Below, in pieces: positions 54,011 through 64,000 of a DNA stretch of 64,000 bases. A program made the translations under genes and the position numbers. Position 1 is the first letter of the stretch. The number at the start of each line of letters is the position of its first letter. The notes beneath the pieces were generated by a model. That model saw only the letters and a list, made by a program, of their open reading frames with translations, did not search any database and was not told where the DNA came from. The DNA comes from Heliocidaris erythrogramma (Eukaryota; Echinodermata; Echinoidea; Camarodonta; Echinometridae), in the NCBI GenBank assembly GCA_025617745.1, contig CM046858.1, forward strand, positions 44,713,750 to 44,777,749, given 5' to 3'.

Positions 54011-56520
54011 GAAAAAGGAGGAAAAAAAAAAGAAAGAAAAAGAGAAAAGAATTTCCATCTGTATAGATTCCCACTCCTTTCTCCCTTCTCATCTCAAAGC
54101 ATGAGATCTGCCATACTGGATTTGCCAGGGTAAATGATGTAGCAAACATTGTCTTTTCCCCATCTAATGCTTTCCGCAGATGTGATTTGCATTTATATAC
54201 TATCGCAGATCATTGTTTTGTCTTTGCTAAGGGATCAGATGCAGATCACTTGCAGTTGGTGCATAAGTTTGCTGTTGATGTGAGAAAAGTCTATTAACGT
54301 CTCTGAATTTGAAGGAAAACTTTGAAATTGTTTTTTAAACATTCAAGCACATGTAAAACATTATGGCATCAGTTTGCGCACTAGATTCAGATGTTTATTA
54401 AGAAGAAGAGGAAACCAGGGAGCTCCCTTGTCATTGGACTGAATTTAATGAGAGATACAACACAACCAAGGCTGACCATTACAATGCTATTCTCCACTTT
54501 ATAAGAGACACTTATCTTTTCAAATACAATCTTCAATCCTCGTGGTACAGCGAATAGCTTTTATGAACACTATACCATATTCTCCCTTGGAACTGGAGGC
54601 CTCCAAGATAATGACAGAAGTTGATGGAAGATGGTTGAAGCCCATCATTGTAGGCTCTATAGAGACTAGCTTAATCCCCATGTGAACAAATTATTATAAT
54701 CTTGCTTTAATAGGTCATAAATTGATTTGTGTTCTTGATAGAGATTTGTATCTAGAGTAATCAAAGTACTATCTAGACAATGATAATGATAAATATACCT
54801 CTTGTGATATTTTATCTTTATGATTTTTTTCTTCTATTTTTTTTATACTTCATTGCATGGTCTTCTTTTAACTTGTACAAATTTGACTTAGTATATTTAT
54901 TACTTCAGCTTTCTGTATAATGTTATGAAAATAAAAGCTGTAGTTTTGTTTGATTTGAACCTACATGAGGACAGTGCTATGTTTCCAATTTGACACAAAC
55001 TAGCTTGACATTGTTGAGCAGAATACCATCTGTTTAAAGCCGGAAGGCCGTAGACTCATACAGAGATAACGCCCTTCTGGCTCCAAACAGACGAAATGTA
55101 CATATATTGTATATTGAAATGAATGAAAATGATAATACCTTGTACAAGGACTGACAATCTGATGTATTATCCACCTCTTTGGATAGTCAAAGTAGATTGC
55201 TTTTATATACATTGATGAGTTTCGAAGCTAATGCTATTAACCCATTGCCCACCGGAACCAAGTGGTCCCTGTGTTAAACCTATTGGAATGAGAGAGCTCA
55301 GTAGTCAACGGGTTAATTGGTATTGCCTGTGGGTTAATGAGTTTGTATTAGATTTAAAGATAATGTGGTCATTAGCATGATTGTGTAGGCAGTATATTGA
55401 TCACACAATATCGCTGGCTGTTTCCTTCTACCAGTCTTAACGCAAGAAATGTTATATTTTATTGTTCCAAGTATGATTGGCTAATACATTTCTTTTCTGA
55501 TGTTTACCATTTTGGAGGACATTGGGATTTGGGCTTGCATGGCTTGTATGGCATGAAATCACCTAGTTTTTAGACAGTTTATATTAGTGGGTAATTAAAA
55601 AAAAAAAAGAATATTTGAATCAATTAAAACAAACTTTTTGTCACATTCAATTTTTCCAATTGAAAATCTTCTTTTTTATATATGCCAGGCAAAAAAACCT
55701 TGTGTATGTATAAATTGCTGCCTGTTATTAAGACTATGTTACAGGATGAATGATCAACTCCCCCCTAGATGTTGCAATATGCAAAATTTACTGTGATTTT
55801 ATAGAAATTTGATTTCAGAAACTAATTGATGGATAATACATATCAAACAATTTGTGCTTAAATGTAAGTACTCAGAAAATTAATAGTTGATCTTCTAGAG
55901 AAAAAATATGTAAATATGTGAGGTAGTTTGTCGAACATCGTTTTGACTCCGCTTTGCAAAAGAATAAAATGAAACACAGAATTTGCCTAAATTTTGTAAT
56001 TTGCTTTTATTTCTTCATGTCTTTTTTTCTAATAAAACTCTCAATACACATGGAACGTTGGATTTGTAGGAGAGAGAGAGGGAGAGAGAAAGGAAGGAAG
56101 GAATACAGAAGAGAGAAAGCCACAAACTAAGGGGTAGGTATACTATACAAACCGATTTTTAAACTTCAATCCTGGACCAAACACTACACATACATGTAAT
56201 GTTAACCCTAAACCTTTCCTAAAACCCAATTGCTTTCCTAACCCTTGCCCTATATCTCACAAAATAAAGCCCGTTGCAAATGGAGCACCAAAGAGAGAAT
56301 AGAGAGAGAGAGAGAGAGTGAGAAGGGGTACATTGAATAGAGGAGTTGTGCTAGGGTATTGATGTAACTTTCCAGGCACAAATATGTCCACGATACCCTA
56401 TATCAAAATGCCTCCATGACTGTACCTACCTGAGTGCACTAAACGTCATCTTTTGTCCAAAGTTTCTCATTCATCCGCGTTCTCCAATTGCCTATTTCTG
56501 TCTGTATCAATTTTCATCTC
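54011..56520. other. Intergenic region downstream of PSMG1
   Basis: No conserved gene recognised. Contains an A-rich tract (54010-54050), GA repeats (56070-56120 and 56300-56320) and a third degenerate CCTAACCC-type stretch (56155-56260). Confidence 0.5.
55237..55316. mobile_element. 80-bp TTAACCC MITE
   Basis: TTAACCCATTGCCCACCGG at the left and, inverted, TTAACCCGTTGACTACTGA at the right. Very small; TTAA edges as in other piggyBac-like ends here. Confidence 0.45.
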
Positions 56521-56569
56521 ACGTCTACCACAGGCGCGTACACAGGATAAAGTCCGATAAAGTCGGCTA

Positions 56570-56615
56570 CCCCCCCCCCCCCCCCGAACCGGGGGGGGGG
56601 GGGGGGGGGGGGGGG
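56570..56615. repeat. C16-gaacc-G25 homopolymer hairpin
   Basis: A run of 16 C, five intervening bases and a run of about 25 G can pair completely. It follows 'caggcgcgtacacagg', a hAT-like terminus, at 56531. Confidence 0.85.
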
Positions 56616-56758
56616 TCGAGGGATAAATACAACTTCCAATGGTTTTACAGCACGCCGGGCTGTCCCAGACATCTCTTCTCGACTGTCCACCGATTACTTG
56701 ATACTACTGTCACCCATTTTTCATCCATAATATTCATCTTAAACCTGTTTTCCCTTCA

Positions 56759-56918
56759 AGGGATACGCCACCAGGCGGCCATGGGGAAAGTCAGGATTTC
56801 GTAAGTCCCATTCACTCGTTCCCAAAGTTTGTGCGTCGAACGAGTCCGTTGGACTACTGCGATTACATTTCGGACTGCACGAAGCCGACCGAATCTCGCA
56901 CAAGAGCTCGAGCTCAGG
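56759..56918 (-). mobile_element. Truncated inverted copy of the 16675-16846 MITE
   Basis: Starts AGGGATACGCCACCAGG and contains 'ggggaaagtcaggat', 'tttgtgcgtcgaacg', 'ccgttggact' and 'gccgaccgaatctcgc', then diverges before reaching the other terminal repeat. Confidence 0.7.
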
Positions 56919-56991
56919 CGGAGCGTGCATGTTGTGTGGTGACCAGTCTGTCCGGAGTTTGCGCCCCGCGGGGCAACGGCATGATCAGGTA

Positions 56992-57178
56992 TAGTGTCCC
57001 TGTATTAAAGAGTTGCGACATGGACGTCCCACTTTTCTGGAAACAAAATGGCGTTCGAATTCCTTCTATTGAGAACACCCAGGTGCTCATCGGAATTGAA
57101 TAGAAATGTTACGTAATAGTGGACACAAAATCGCGTTCAAATCCCCAGTTGTCGCAACTCTTTAATACAGGGACACTA
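56992..57178. mobile_element. 187-bp hAT-like MITE with perfect TIR and 8-bp duplication
   Basis: The 29-bp terminal inverted repeats, beginning TAGTGTCCCTGTATTAAAG, match exactly. The flanks are ATCAGGTA at 56984-56991 and ATCAGGTA at 57179-57186. An 8-bp target duplication with a TAGTG start fits the hAT superfamily. An old relative without ends lies at 6366-6470. Confidence 0.9.
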
Positions 57179-57186
57179 ATCAGGTA

Positions 57187-59290
57187 AGCATCAAGGTGCC
57201 CTCTCGCGGCATAAAAGCGTCTACAATCTGCGGATTAGTATCCCTTTCATAATAAGCCACTTCGGAGATGCAATCTGAGCATGAGCAGATAAAGGTCATC
57301 TGTACCAAATTCTAAAACCCACTGACACTAATATTCGATATGTGCTCATGAATGTCATGTAATCATTATTCAATTATGCACTAATGGTGCATTCCATGAT
57401 ATCCAGGTGGAAGTATTCTTTTTAAAGGGGGAAACAAAAGCTATTCATGAGGCACCTCTATCACTCCCAGAGTTATTTTTCTGAAGTGCACATAAAGGGA
57501 CCCTCCATGTCTAAAGTATCTGTGGATATTTGGGGTCATTTGTACCATGCGCTAACCCCGAACTGGCTTATTATCATCCATTGCGTTCTTCTTTCCCAAT
57601 ATTTCCTAGAATGTATGAAATGTTCTCCACCCACTAAAAGAGTAAAACAATAATGAGATGGCCTAACAAGATTTAAGTATAACCTTTTCAAAATGATTAA
57701 TGATGTTGGCATGGGTGGATACAGGATTTTAATAAAAGGACGGGGTCACAAATATCCAAAAAGAAGAGAAAACCCCATTTTGGGGTGCCCCTTTCCTCGC
57801 CTCCAAAATTCTCGGACAAGGGAAAACAAAGAAAAAATTTAATCATATCAGGTCTAAAGGAGGTCTATGGGCCAGGCCGGAAGTGCCCCCCTAAAAATAC
57901 CCCCCCCCCCCCCCGACACTGGATGTATGTAGGGAATGCTTGAATGTAATCTTTGTCGATATCTTAACTTTACCGATCCGAATTTATTACTTGTTCGACC
58001 AGTTTGACCTTTAATGCGCAGGTTACTCGCAACGTGATTATTACGTCATAAAGCGCGCAAACATATCGTAGTAACCAGAAGAGATACAACAGGTGCAAGC
58101 ACAAGTAAGATCGCTATTACACGTGTGGCATTGGTAATCCCGTGGTAATCTCCTTCCCTGGAATTTATTCGGATGGATTATCTCATGTTTATGTTTGAAA
58201 ATGGATTAACTTCGAAAGGCAGGACTCTTTATCTTAGTAGTGTAACTTACTGTGGTAATTTGGTATGCCTTAAAATAATGTACCATTTGGAGAAAACTAA
58301 AACAAAATAGAAACAGAGAGTATATGTATATGTATTTTATTCGTTTAATAACTTGTGATGACTTTGTGTGTTCAAATTACATGTAAGAAAAAAAAAGTAT
58401 ACCATCGACCTATGTACATGACTATTCTGTTGGTAATTAATGAGCTACTATAATTTATTTATTTCTGCATGATTCATGGCATTACAAGTACATACTAAGG
58501 CCATTATGACAAAAATGAGAATAAGTAAATTAAGTAAACAATTAACATCATTTAAAGGTTAATTATGATCATAATACGCGTAAAATATACACTGATATAT
58601 GGATAATGTAATAATATGCAGAGGTATGACAATATAAGCTTAGAGCTTGAAACATAGCGACACCTTTTCATTTTTCAAATAATACATGAAAAAAAGGAAA
58701 CTAACAAATGAGTAATCATGACACTAACAACAGAATAATAAGTTATATGTGCACATGGGGGGGGGGGGGGGGGGTAATAAGAATGACATGTTTAACAATA
58801 TTTATTGGATGCCCAACAATCATTCCAATTTGTTTAACTGTTTACCCCTAAAACGCACGATATCATAGGTGGGCAAACCAATGTTTTTAGGTTTACCCAA
58901 ATATGAGGGGAATGGTTCCTTGGCTTTATTATAGCCAATTAATTTCCTCACATATTTTTTTCTTTATCTAATACATCATGTAATCAAAGCAGAGTTTTTA
59001 TCAAGTACTAGTAGTAAACTAAAGAAAAAAAATGTGATTATCGATTTGGATACTTAAAGACATAAGAAGCCCATGTTTTTGCATTGATGTAATTTAAAAA
59101 AAAAATATATTTCTCTCTAGATTTTCTTGTTTAGGTCACCACTATGTTGCCATCCTATACGAAATGCCATATTCGTTCACTATTTATATTAGTGAAACAT
59201 TCATGACCCCACGGAGTCTATAATCTGTCAAAAGCAATTCCCCAAAGCACATCAGATATAAGCATGATATTCGAAAATCAAAATTATTAG
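57187..59290. other. Intergenic, no gene
   Basis: AT-rich. A hAT-like module runs from 'gggtggatacagg' (57713) to a poly-C tract at about 57900-57914 followed by 'gacactgg'. A poly-G tract lies at about 58757-58774. Confidence 0.5.
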
Positions 59291-59307
59291 ACGATGAAAA
59301 AAGACAG

Positions 59308-59308
<1 letters not shown>

Positions 59309-59352
<44 letters not shown>

Positions 59353-59355
59353 GGT
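59309..59355. repeat. (GA)n then poly-G
   Basis: GA dinucleotides directly followed by a G run of about 14. Confidence 0.9.
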
Positions 59356-60605
59356 TGGGGACAGCTTCTGTGTCAGTGCCCAAACCTCAATACCTGGTAA
59401 TCTTTAATATTAAATGTACAAAAATGAAAGATGATAATTATTCAGAAATGCAATGTTTCATTTCAGGAACTTTTTATTTCATGTTTATTTTTTTTTTATT
59501 GGTGCCTACTCTCCTGCATTTGCGACATAGACTCATACTCTAAATAAAGCAATGTGCTATGTATAACTTATGAAAGAGAGAAAACAAAGAAAAATGGAAC
59601 ATGACCTGTTCACAGTGAGAAGGGCATTAACTCTGTGTTAAAGTATATGAGTTTACGCTCTCTTGGCTCCAAACATTATTAGAAAGAGGTTAGACAGATC
59701 AATCCGGTCCGATCTGCTGTTGTACACATCGCTTGAAAATCGTTTTCCACCATGTCCACATTTCAGTGGTGAAGGTGGGGACCTTTAATTTGATCTAACT
59801 CGAAGAAGAAACCAGTCGAGAAAAAGCTTATTCCTAAAGATTTCTGGGTTAATGTCAGAGGTAATCGGACTCATAACAGAGAGAAAATAAAAAAGAAGCG
59901 ACATTGTGAAAATTAGGGGAAATCCCGAAGACATCAATCATGTCAATATGGCATGCAAAAAAAATAGGGAGGGGAAGAGCAGAAGCATGGATGTATCTTT
60001 AAATTTTCATAAAACTGATTAATGGAAGTGAGGGAATAGAAAGCGATTAATCATGAGATCATGAGGAGAGGCGGACATCTAAATTGACTATCAACCATTT
60101 GTCGATGATCGAAATTCATATATGCTGTCAAAGATATACACAGTGGCATCTGTAAAAGTAGGTATATGTGTAGTCCAGTTATTATTTTGTAGTCCATTAC
60201 GTCTTGACCCTTCCAAGCTGCTCCCACCATCTACGTCATTCACAAGAAGAAAATACTTCGTTATTTTCGACCCCTATCATGTGACTGTTCAAAAACCGAC
60301 TAATTCAATTCAGTACAAATTTAGAACGGAAATTTCTAGTGTGGTATATGATTTTCTTCTGGTGCAATTCGGTGTACGTGTCAAATGACGATCTCTGTTT
60401 ATCATTAATGAAATTAACATATAGATGCCTGCATAGTTTACTTTGATGTATAGCCAAAGACTGGACCATGAAATATATCACTCAATTCATGTGCAGGACC
60501 ATCAAACATTATCTAGGAGCTTGAAATTAATTATTCATTATTATTTTCGACTAATATGGATAACCGGCCAGATAGAGCAATTATGCTATTATGCTACAAA
60601 GAAGA
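59356..60605. other. Intergenic, no feature recognised
   Basis: AT-rich; no coding similarity or clear repeat seen. Confidence 0.5.
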
Positions 60606-60608
60606 AAA

Positions 60609-60612
60609 AAGG

Positions 60613-60643
<31 letters not shown>

Positions 60644-60666
60644 GGGGGGGGGGGGGGGGGGGGGGC
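60609..60666. repeat. (GA)n then poly-G
   Basis: GA dinucleotide run followed by about 24 G. The same GA-to-G arrangement as at 59309-59355. Confidence 0.9.
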
Positions 60667-60916
60667 GTTAGTGAGAGAAATAGAGAGAACGCGAGCAGGC
60701 TATACTTTCAGACTTAATGTCATACAGCTTTATAATACGACTAGCTGTAGCAGCCATTTTACCCAGAGTAAGAACACTATTACCACAATACTCATTTGCT
60801 CTATAATCAGATAATACGCTTGTACTCGTCACATTTGTCAAGACCTATTATGACATATGTGTAGGCCTTCAAAACGGACAACCTATTCCATGACTTATTC
60901 AGGCCTAATTGAATAC

Positions 60917-60935
60917 ACTACTACTACTACTACCA

Positions 60936-60991
<56 letters not shown>

Positions 60992-61068
60992 TACTAGTCT
61001 ACTACTACTACTACTACTACTACTACTGCATGTACTACTATACTACTATACTACTACATGTACTACTA

Positions 61069-61100
<32 letters not shown>

Positions 61101-61239
61101 GTCTACTACTACTACTACTACTACTACTATACTACTATACTATAATGGTATTCCAAATTTCGAATTCCCTTTCAGGATTTTTGGTCCGCAGTTGAGAGAC
61201 AGGCCTAATTGAATACACTATACTACTACCATTACAATG

Positions 61240-61272
<33 letters not shown>

Positions 61273-61462
61273 TACTAGTCTACTACTACTACTACTACTA
61301 CTATACTACTAATACTACTGCATGTACTACTATACTACTATACTACTACTACTACTATACTACTATACTACTACTACTACTACTACTACTACTGCTACTG
61401 CATGTACTACTATACTTATACTACTACTACTACTACTACTACTACTAATACTACATGTACTA

Positions 61463-61493
<31 letters not shown>

Positions 61494-61524
61494 GCATGTA
61501 CTACTATACTACTACTACTACATG

Positions 61525-61609
<85 letters not shown>

Positions 61610-61717
61610 TACTACTATACTATAATGGTATTCCAAATTTCGAATTCCCTTTCAGAATTTTTGGTCCGCAGTTGAGAGACAGGCCTAATTGAATACACTA
61701 TACTACTACCATTACAA

Positions 61718-61758
<41 letters not shown>

Positions 61759-61806
61759 TACTACTAATACTACTGCATGTACTACTATACTACTATACTA
61801 CTCAGT
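60917..61806 (+). repeat. (CTA)n array with embedded unique unit
   Basis: Long CTA triplet runs with interspersed 'ctgcatgtactactat'. A roughly 100-bp non-repetitive unit ('aatggtattccaaatttcg', 'ggtccgcagttgagagacagg', 'cctaattgaatacacta') occurs at 61142 and again at 61622, an exact 480-bp higher-order period; a partial third copy of its end is at 60903. Tyr-, Leu- and Thr-rich frames are artefacts. Confidence 0.9.
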
Positions 61807-61917
61807 GTTGTAGTGGTAAATATTTTTTGGGGTATACTCCCTTATACTGATAGCTCAATCCTCAGAGCACCAAGGTAACGACGAGGCGATGCACCGTGCT
61901 GCATATGATCTTACAAG

Positions 61918-61978
61918 AAAACACACACACACCCACCCTCACCCTCACACACATCCTCACACACACGCACACATTTAC
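61918..61978. repeat. (CA)n microsatellite, imperfect
   Basis: CACACA runs with 'ccctcac' interruptions. Confidence 0.85.
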
Positions 61979-62231
61979 ATGGCTTTACTTCCGAGGACAA
62001 CTATTGTTCCTCTATTGTTACTCGTCCTCGGACAGTCGACGGAATAAAGCACAAATTCATTGTTCGACGTTCGAGGACTATTGTCCGGCTTCCGAGGACC
62101 ATTGTTGTCATGATTTTTTTTTTGTTCTCTGTCCGAAATTTTTTCAAGGGGTGGGGGTGGGGCACAGGAGTATCGATCCGTGTTCATGATCGGGGGGGGG
62201 GGGGGGGGGGTTGACCGGCAAGGGAGCGAAG

Positions 62232-63279
62232 CCAGTGGTGTATCTAGGGATTATGGCACCCGGGGCAAAAAATGAAGTCCCCCACAAAAAGCCCAAACCT
62301 ATCTACGTCAGCGAGGGAGCAAAGCGACCGAACGGCAAATTTTTCAATTTTTAACCCTAAAAAAAAACGCAATTTCTTGTGCATTTTACCCAGGAAATTT
62401 TGCAATTGAGCGGTAGAGAAGCTCGAATTTTATACTTTGATAAACGGTTTTCTATTCAGTCACTTCTACAATCGGGAGCAAAACTAACGAAAACCCTGAA
62501 AGGCTTGAGAAAGAGTCGAGAAATTCAGTGAGGGTACCTGAAGTTGAGATTTCTTTCAAAAGTTGAACCTTTGCAAAATTTATGCTGTTTTATACGCTTT
62601 ATTTATCCTACATCCGGGGCGCAATATTTAGCAGGAGTCATATGACACATACATGATATATCGAGCAAAGCAATTACATGTTTATTTTTTCAAATTTTGA
62701 ACCCTTTAAGCTATTTGAGAACAATATAGGCCTACTGGGGGGGAAGTTATAGTAGGGGGCCTACTGGGAGGACTTTCCCTCCTTCCCGCGCGAAGCGCGA
62801 AAGCTCTAACGTTTTAGCACCTTTTTTTAGGCGGAATGTTAGTTCGACGCCCTGGCTGCTTTTCAGTTATTTTGGACGTAATACTGCACTGTAACAATTA
62901 AGGATGGGTGCAGGGAGTGGGAGTTTTCCCCTTCCCGCGCGAAGCGCGAAAGCTCTGACGTTTTAGCAAATTTAAGAGAAAGAAAACGGCTTGTAGCAAA
63001 CAATTTGTTTAGGCGGAAAGTTATAGTTCGACGCCATGACTGCTTTTCAGTTATTATTTAGGACGCAATACTGCACTGTATGTGACAGGGGTTGGTGCAG
63101 GGAGAGGAGAGTTATTTTCCCCTTCCCGCGCGAAGCGCGAAAACGCTGACGTTTTTGCAAATTTTGAGAGAAAGATAACGGCTTGTAGCGCCTTTTTAAC
63201 CCTTTTTCGCTCTCGCTTTTTTTTTAGTGGCTGAATAGGGGGGCCATGGCCCCCTTGTGCCCCCCTGTCTACGCCAGTG
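62232..63279. mobile_element. hAT-like non-autonomous element
   Basis: Left CCAGTGGTGTATCTAGGG and right, inverted, CCACTGGCGTAGACAGGG. The interior holds three copies of a roughly 150-190-bp unit. No transposase was seen and no target duplication was identified with confidence. Confidence 0.5.
62780..63190 (+). repeat. Tandem repeat with CCCGCGCGAAGCGCG palindromes
   Basis: The motif occurs at 62785, 62934 and 63125, each followed by 'aaagctct(a/g)acgttttagca'-type sequence, and in two units by 'aggcgga' and 'ttcgacgcc'. It lies within the hAT-like element. Confidence 0.75.
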
Positions 63280-63400
63280 GTTGTGCTTTTTAAAAGCCTG
63301 CATTAGTTGTAGAAGTGAATGCCAGTAGTAAGTTTGTAGTTTAGACTGTGTAACATTCACAGTGCCCTGATTATAAACACGATTTCAAAGGCATCTTGTT
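63279..63400 (+). repeat. Duplicated segment, second copy at 63823-63935
   Basis: 'gttgtgctttt', 'tgtaacattcaca' and 'tgccctgattata' occur in both, about 544 bp apart, with moderate divergence. No gene in the remaining sequence to 64000. Confidence 0.55.
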
Positions 63401-64000
63401 CACAATAAATATCACATCAAAATATAATTAAATCTTGCAAAAGGCATCAAGCATTAGTGAGTCGTATTTTCAGACCAATCATTGCATCAACCATATGTCT
63501 AAAATGCACAAACTAATCCCAAAATTATCAAACCGTTGTCATAATAATGATTTTCTAGTTATAGTTTCTGCAAATTCTCATCACCTGTAAAGGTTGTGCT
63601 ATATCATAAAGTGTATGAGGTAATTATTTAATTGTTAATACAGATTTTTATAAGACATCTTTACTCATTTCATACATTTTGTTGGGAGCTTGAGCAAAAT
63701 ATTCATGAAGATACATACCCAATGTTAATAACATTTTTAAAAAACTTTTTTTTGATGTGCAAACAGTGCAGTTTTGGTAATTGAACACAACGAACTGTTT
63801 AACAATAATATAACTACAACTCAAGTTGTGCTTTTTGAGATTCGTTTTAGAAGTGCAAAGATGAGTATAGATTTGAAGTTCATACAATGTAACATTCACA
63901 TTGCCCTGATTATACACGCACATCCAAAAGTATTTGGATATTTTACTGAGGAAAACTGCAGAGAAACAACATATGAACGCAATATATTTGTTTAGAATTG

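Noticed and set aside
60909-61692. Tyr/Leu/Thr-rich frames of up to 117 codons
   Set aside because: Direct translation of a CTA triplet array.
1-64000. CRISPR arrays, operons, rRNA genes, viral genes
   Set aside because: No regularly spaced identical short repeats with unique spacers, no bacterial gene organisation and no rRNA-like or viral core gene sequence was recognised.

Overview
The window looks like nuclear DNA of a marine deuterostome, most likely an echinoderm and plausibly a sea urchin. The reasons are two animal genes with many short exons in long AT-rich introns, a very high load of small inverted-repeat transposons and decayed non-LTR retrotransposons, frequent poly-G/poly-C tracts, and the 'GGAGGCATTATG' hairpin repeats that I associate with echinoderm and hemichordate genomes. 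The taxon is an inference; no marker gene fixes it.

Only two conserved protein-coding genes were recognised, both on the plus strand and tandemly arranged. DNAJB13 (29371-34452, six coding exons, 316 codons) encodes a type-B J-domain co-chaperone of ciliary radial spokes. PSMG1 (37906-52215, seven coding exons, 271 codons) encodes proteasome assembly chaperone 1. Splice sites and phases close exactly in both. The genes are about 3.5 kb apart and have no obvious functional link. A third, tentative locus is a minus-strand first exon near 6.1 kb: a TATA box about 95 bp upstream of an ATG, a clean signal peptide, then a GT splice donor. It looks like the start of a small secreted-peptide gene whose remaining exons were not found.

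Layout: 0-5 kb is purine-rich repeats, a 206-bp near-perfect hairpin and a hAT-like element nested in another inverted-repeat element. 5-10 kb holds the signal-peptide exon between two copies of a palindromic MITE, then a mosaic repeat block that recurs at 13.7 and 20.6 kb. 10-13 kb has three decayed reverse-transcriptase fragments and a second hairpin element with the same ends but a different core. 13.4-23 kb holds a tRNA-like sequence, several TTAA-flanked MITEs, a roughly 1.1-kb foldback structure and a segmental duplication in which one copy carries a 53-bp minisatellite. 23-29 kb is more MITEs, one RT relic and a tRNA-derived SINE. 29-52 kb is the gene-containing part, with MITEs and a Penelope-like relic inside introns. 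52-64 kb is intergenic and holds an RT relic splitting a MITE, a 187-bp hAT-like MITE with perfect target-site duplication, a (CTA)n array and another hAT-like element.

No complete autonomous transposon, CRISPR array, operon or virus-like region was seen. All transposon superfamily assignments rest on visible termini, target duplications or short protein motifs, not on database searches.
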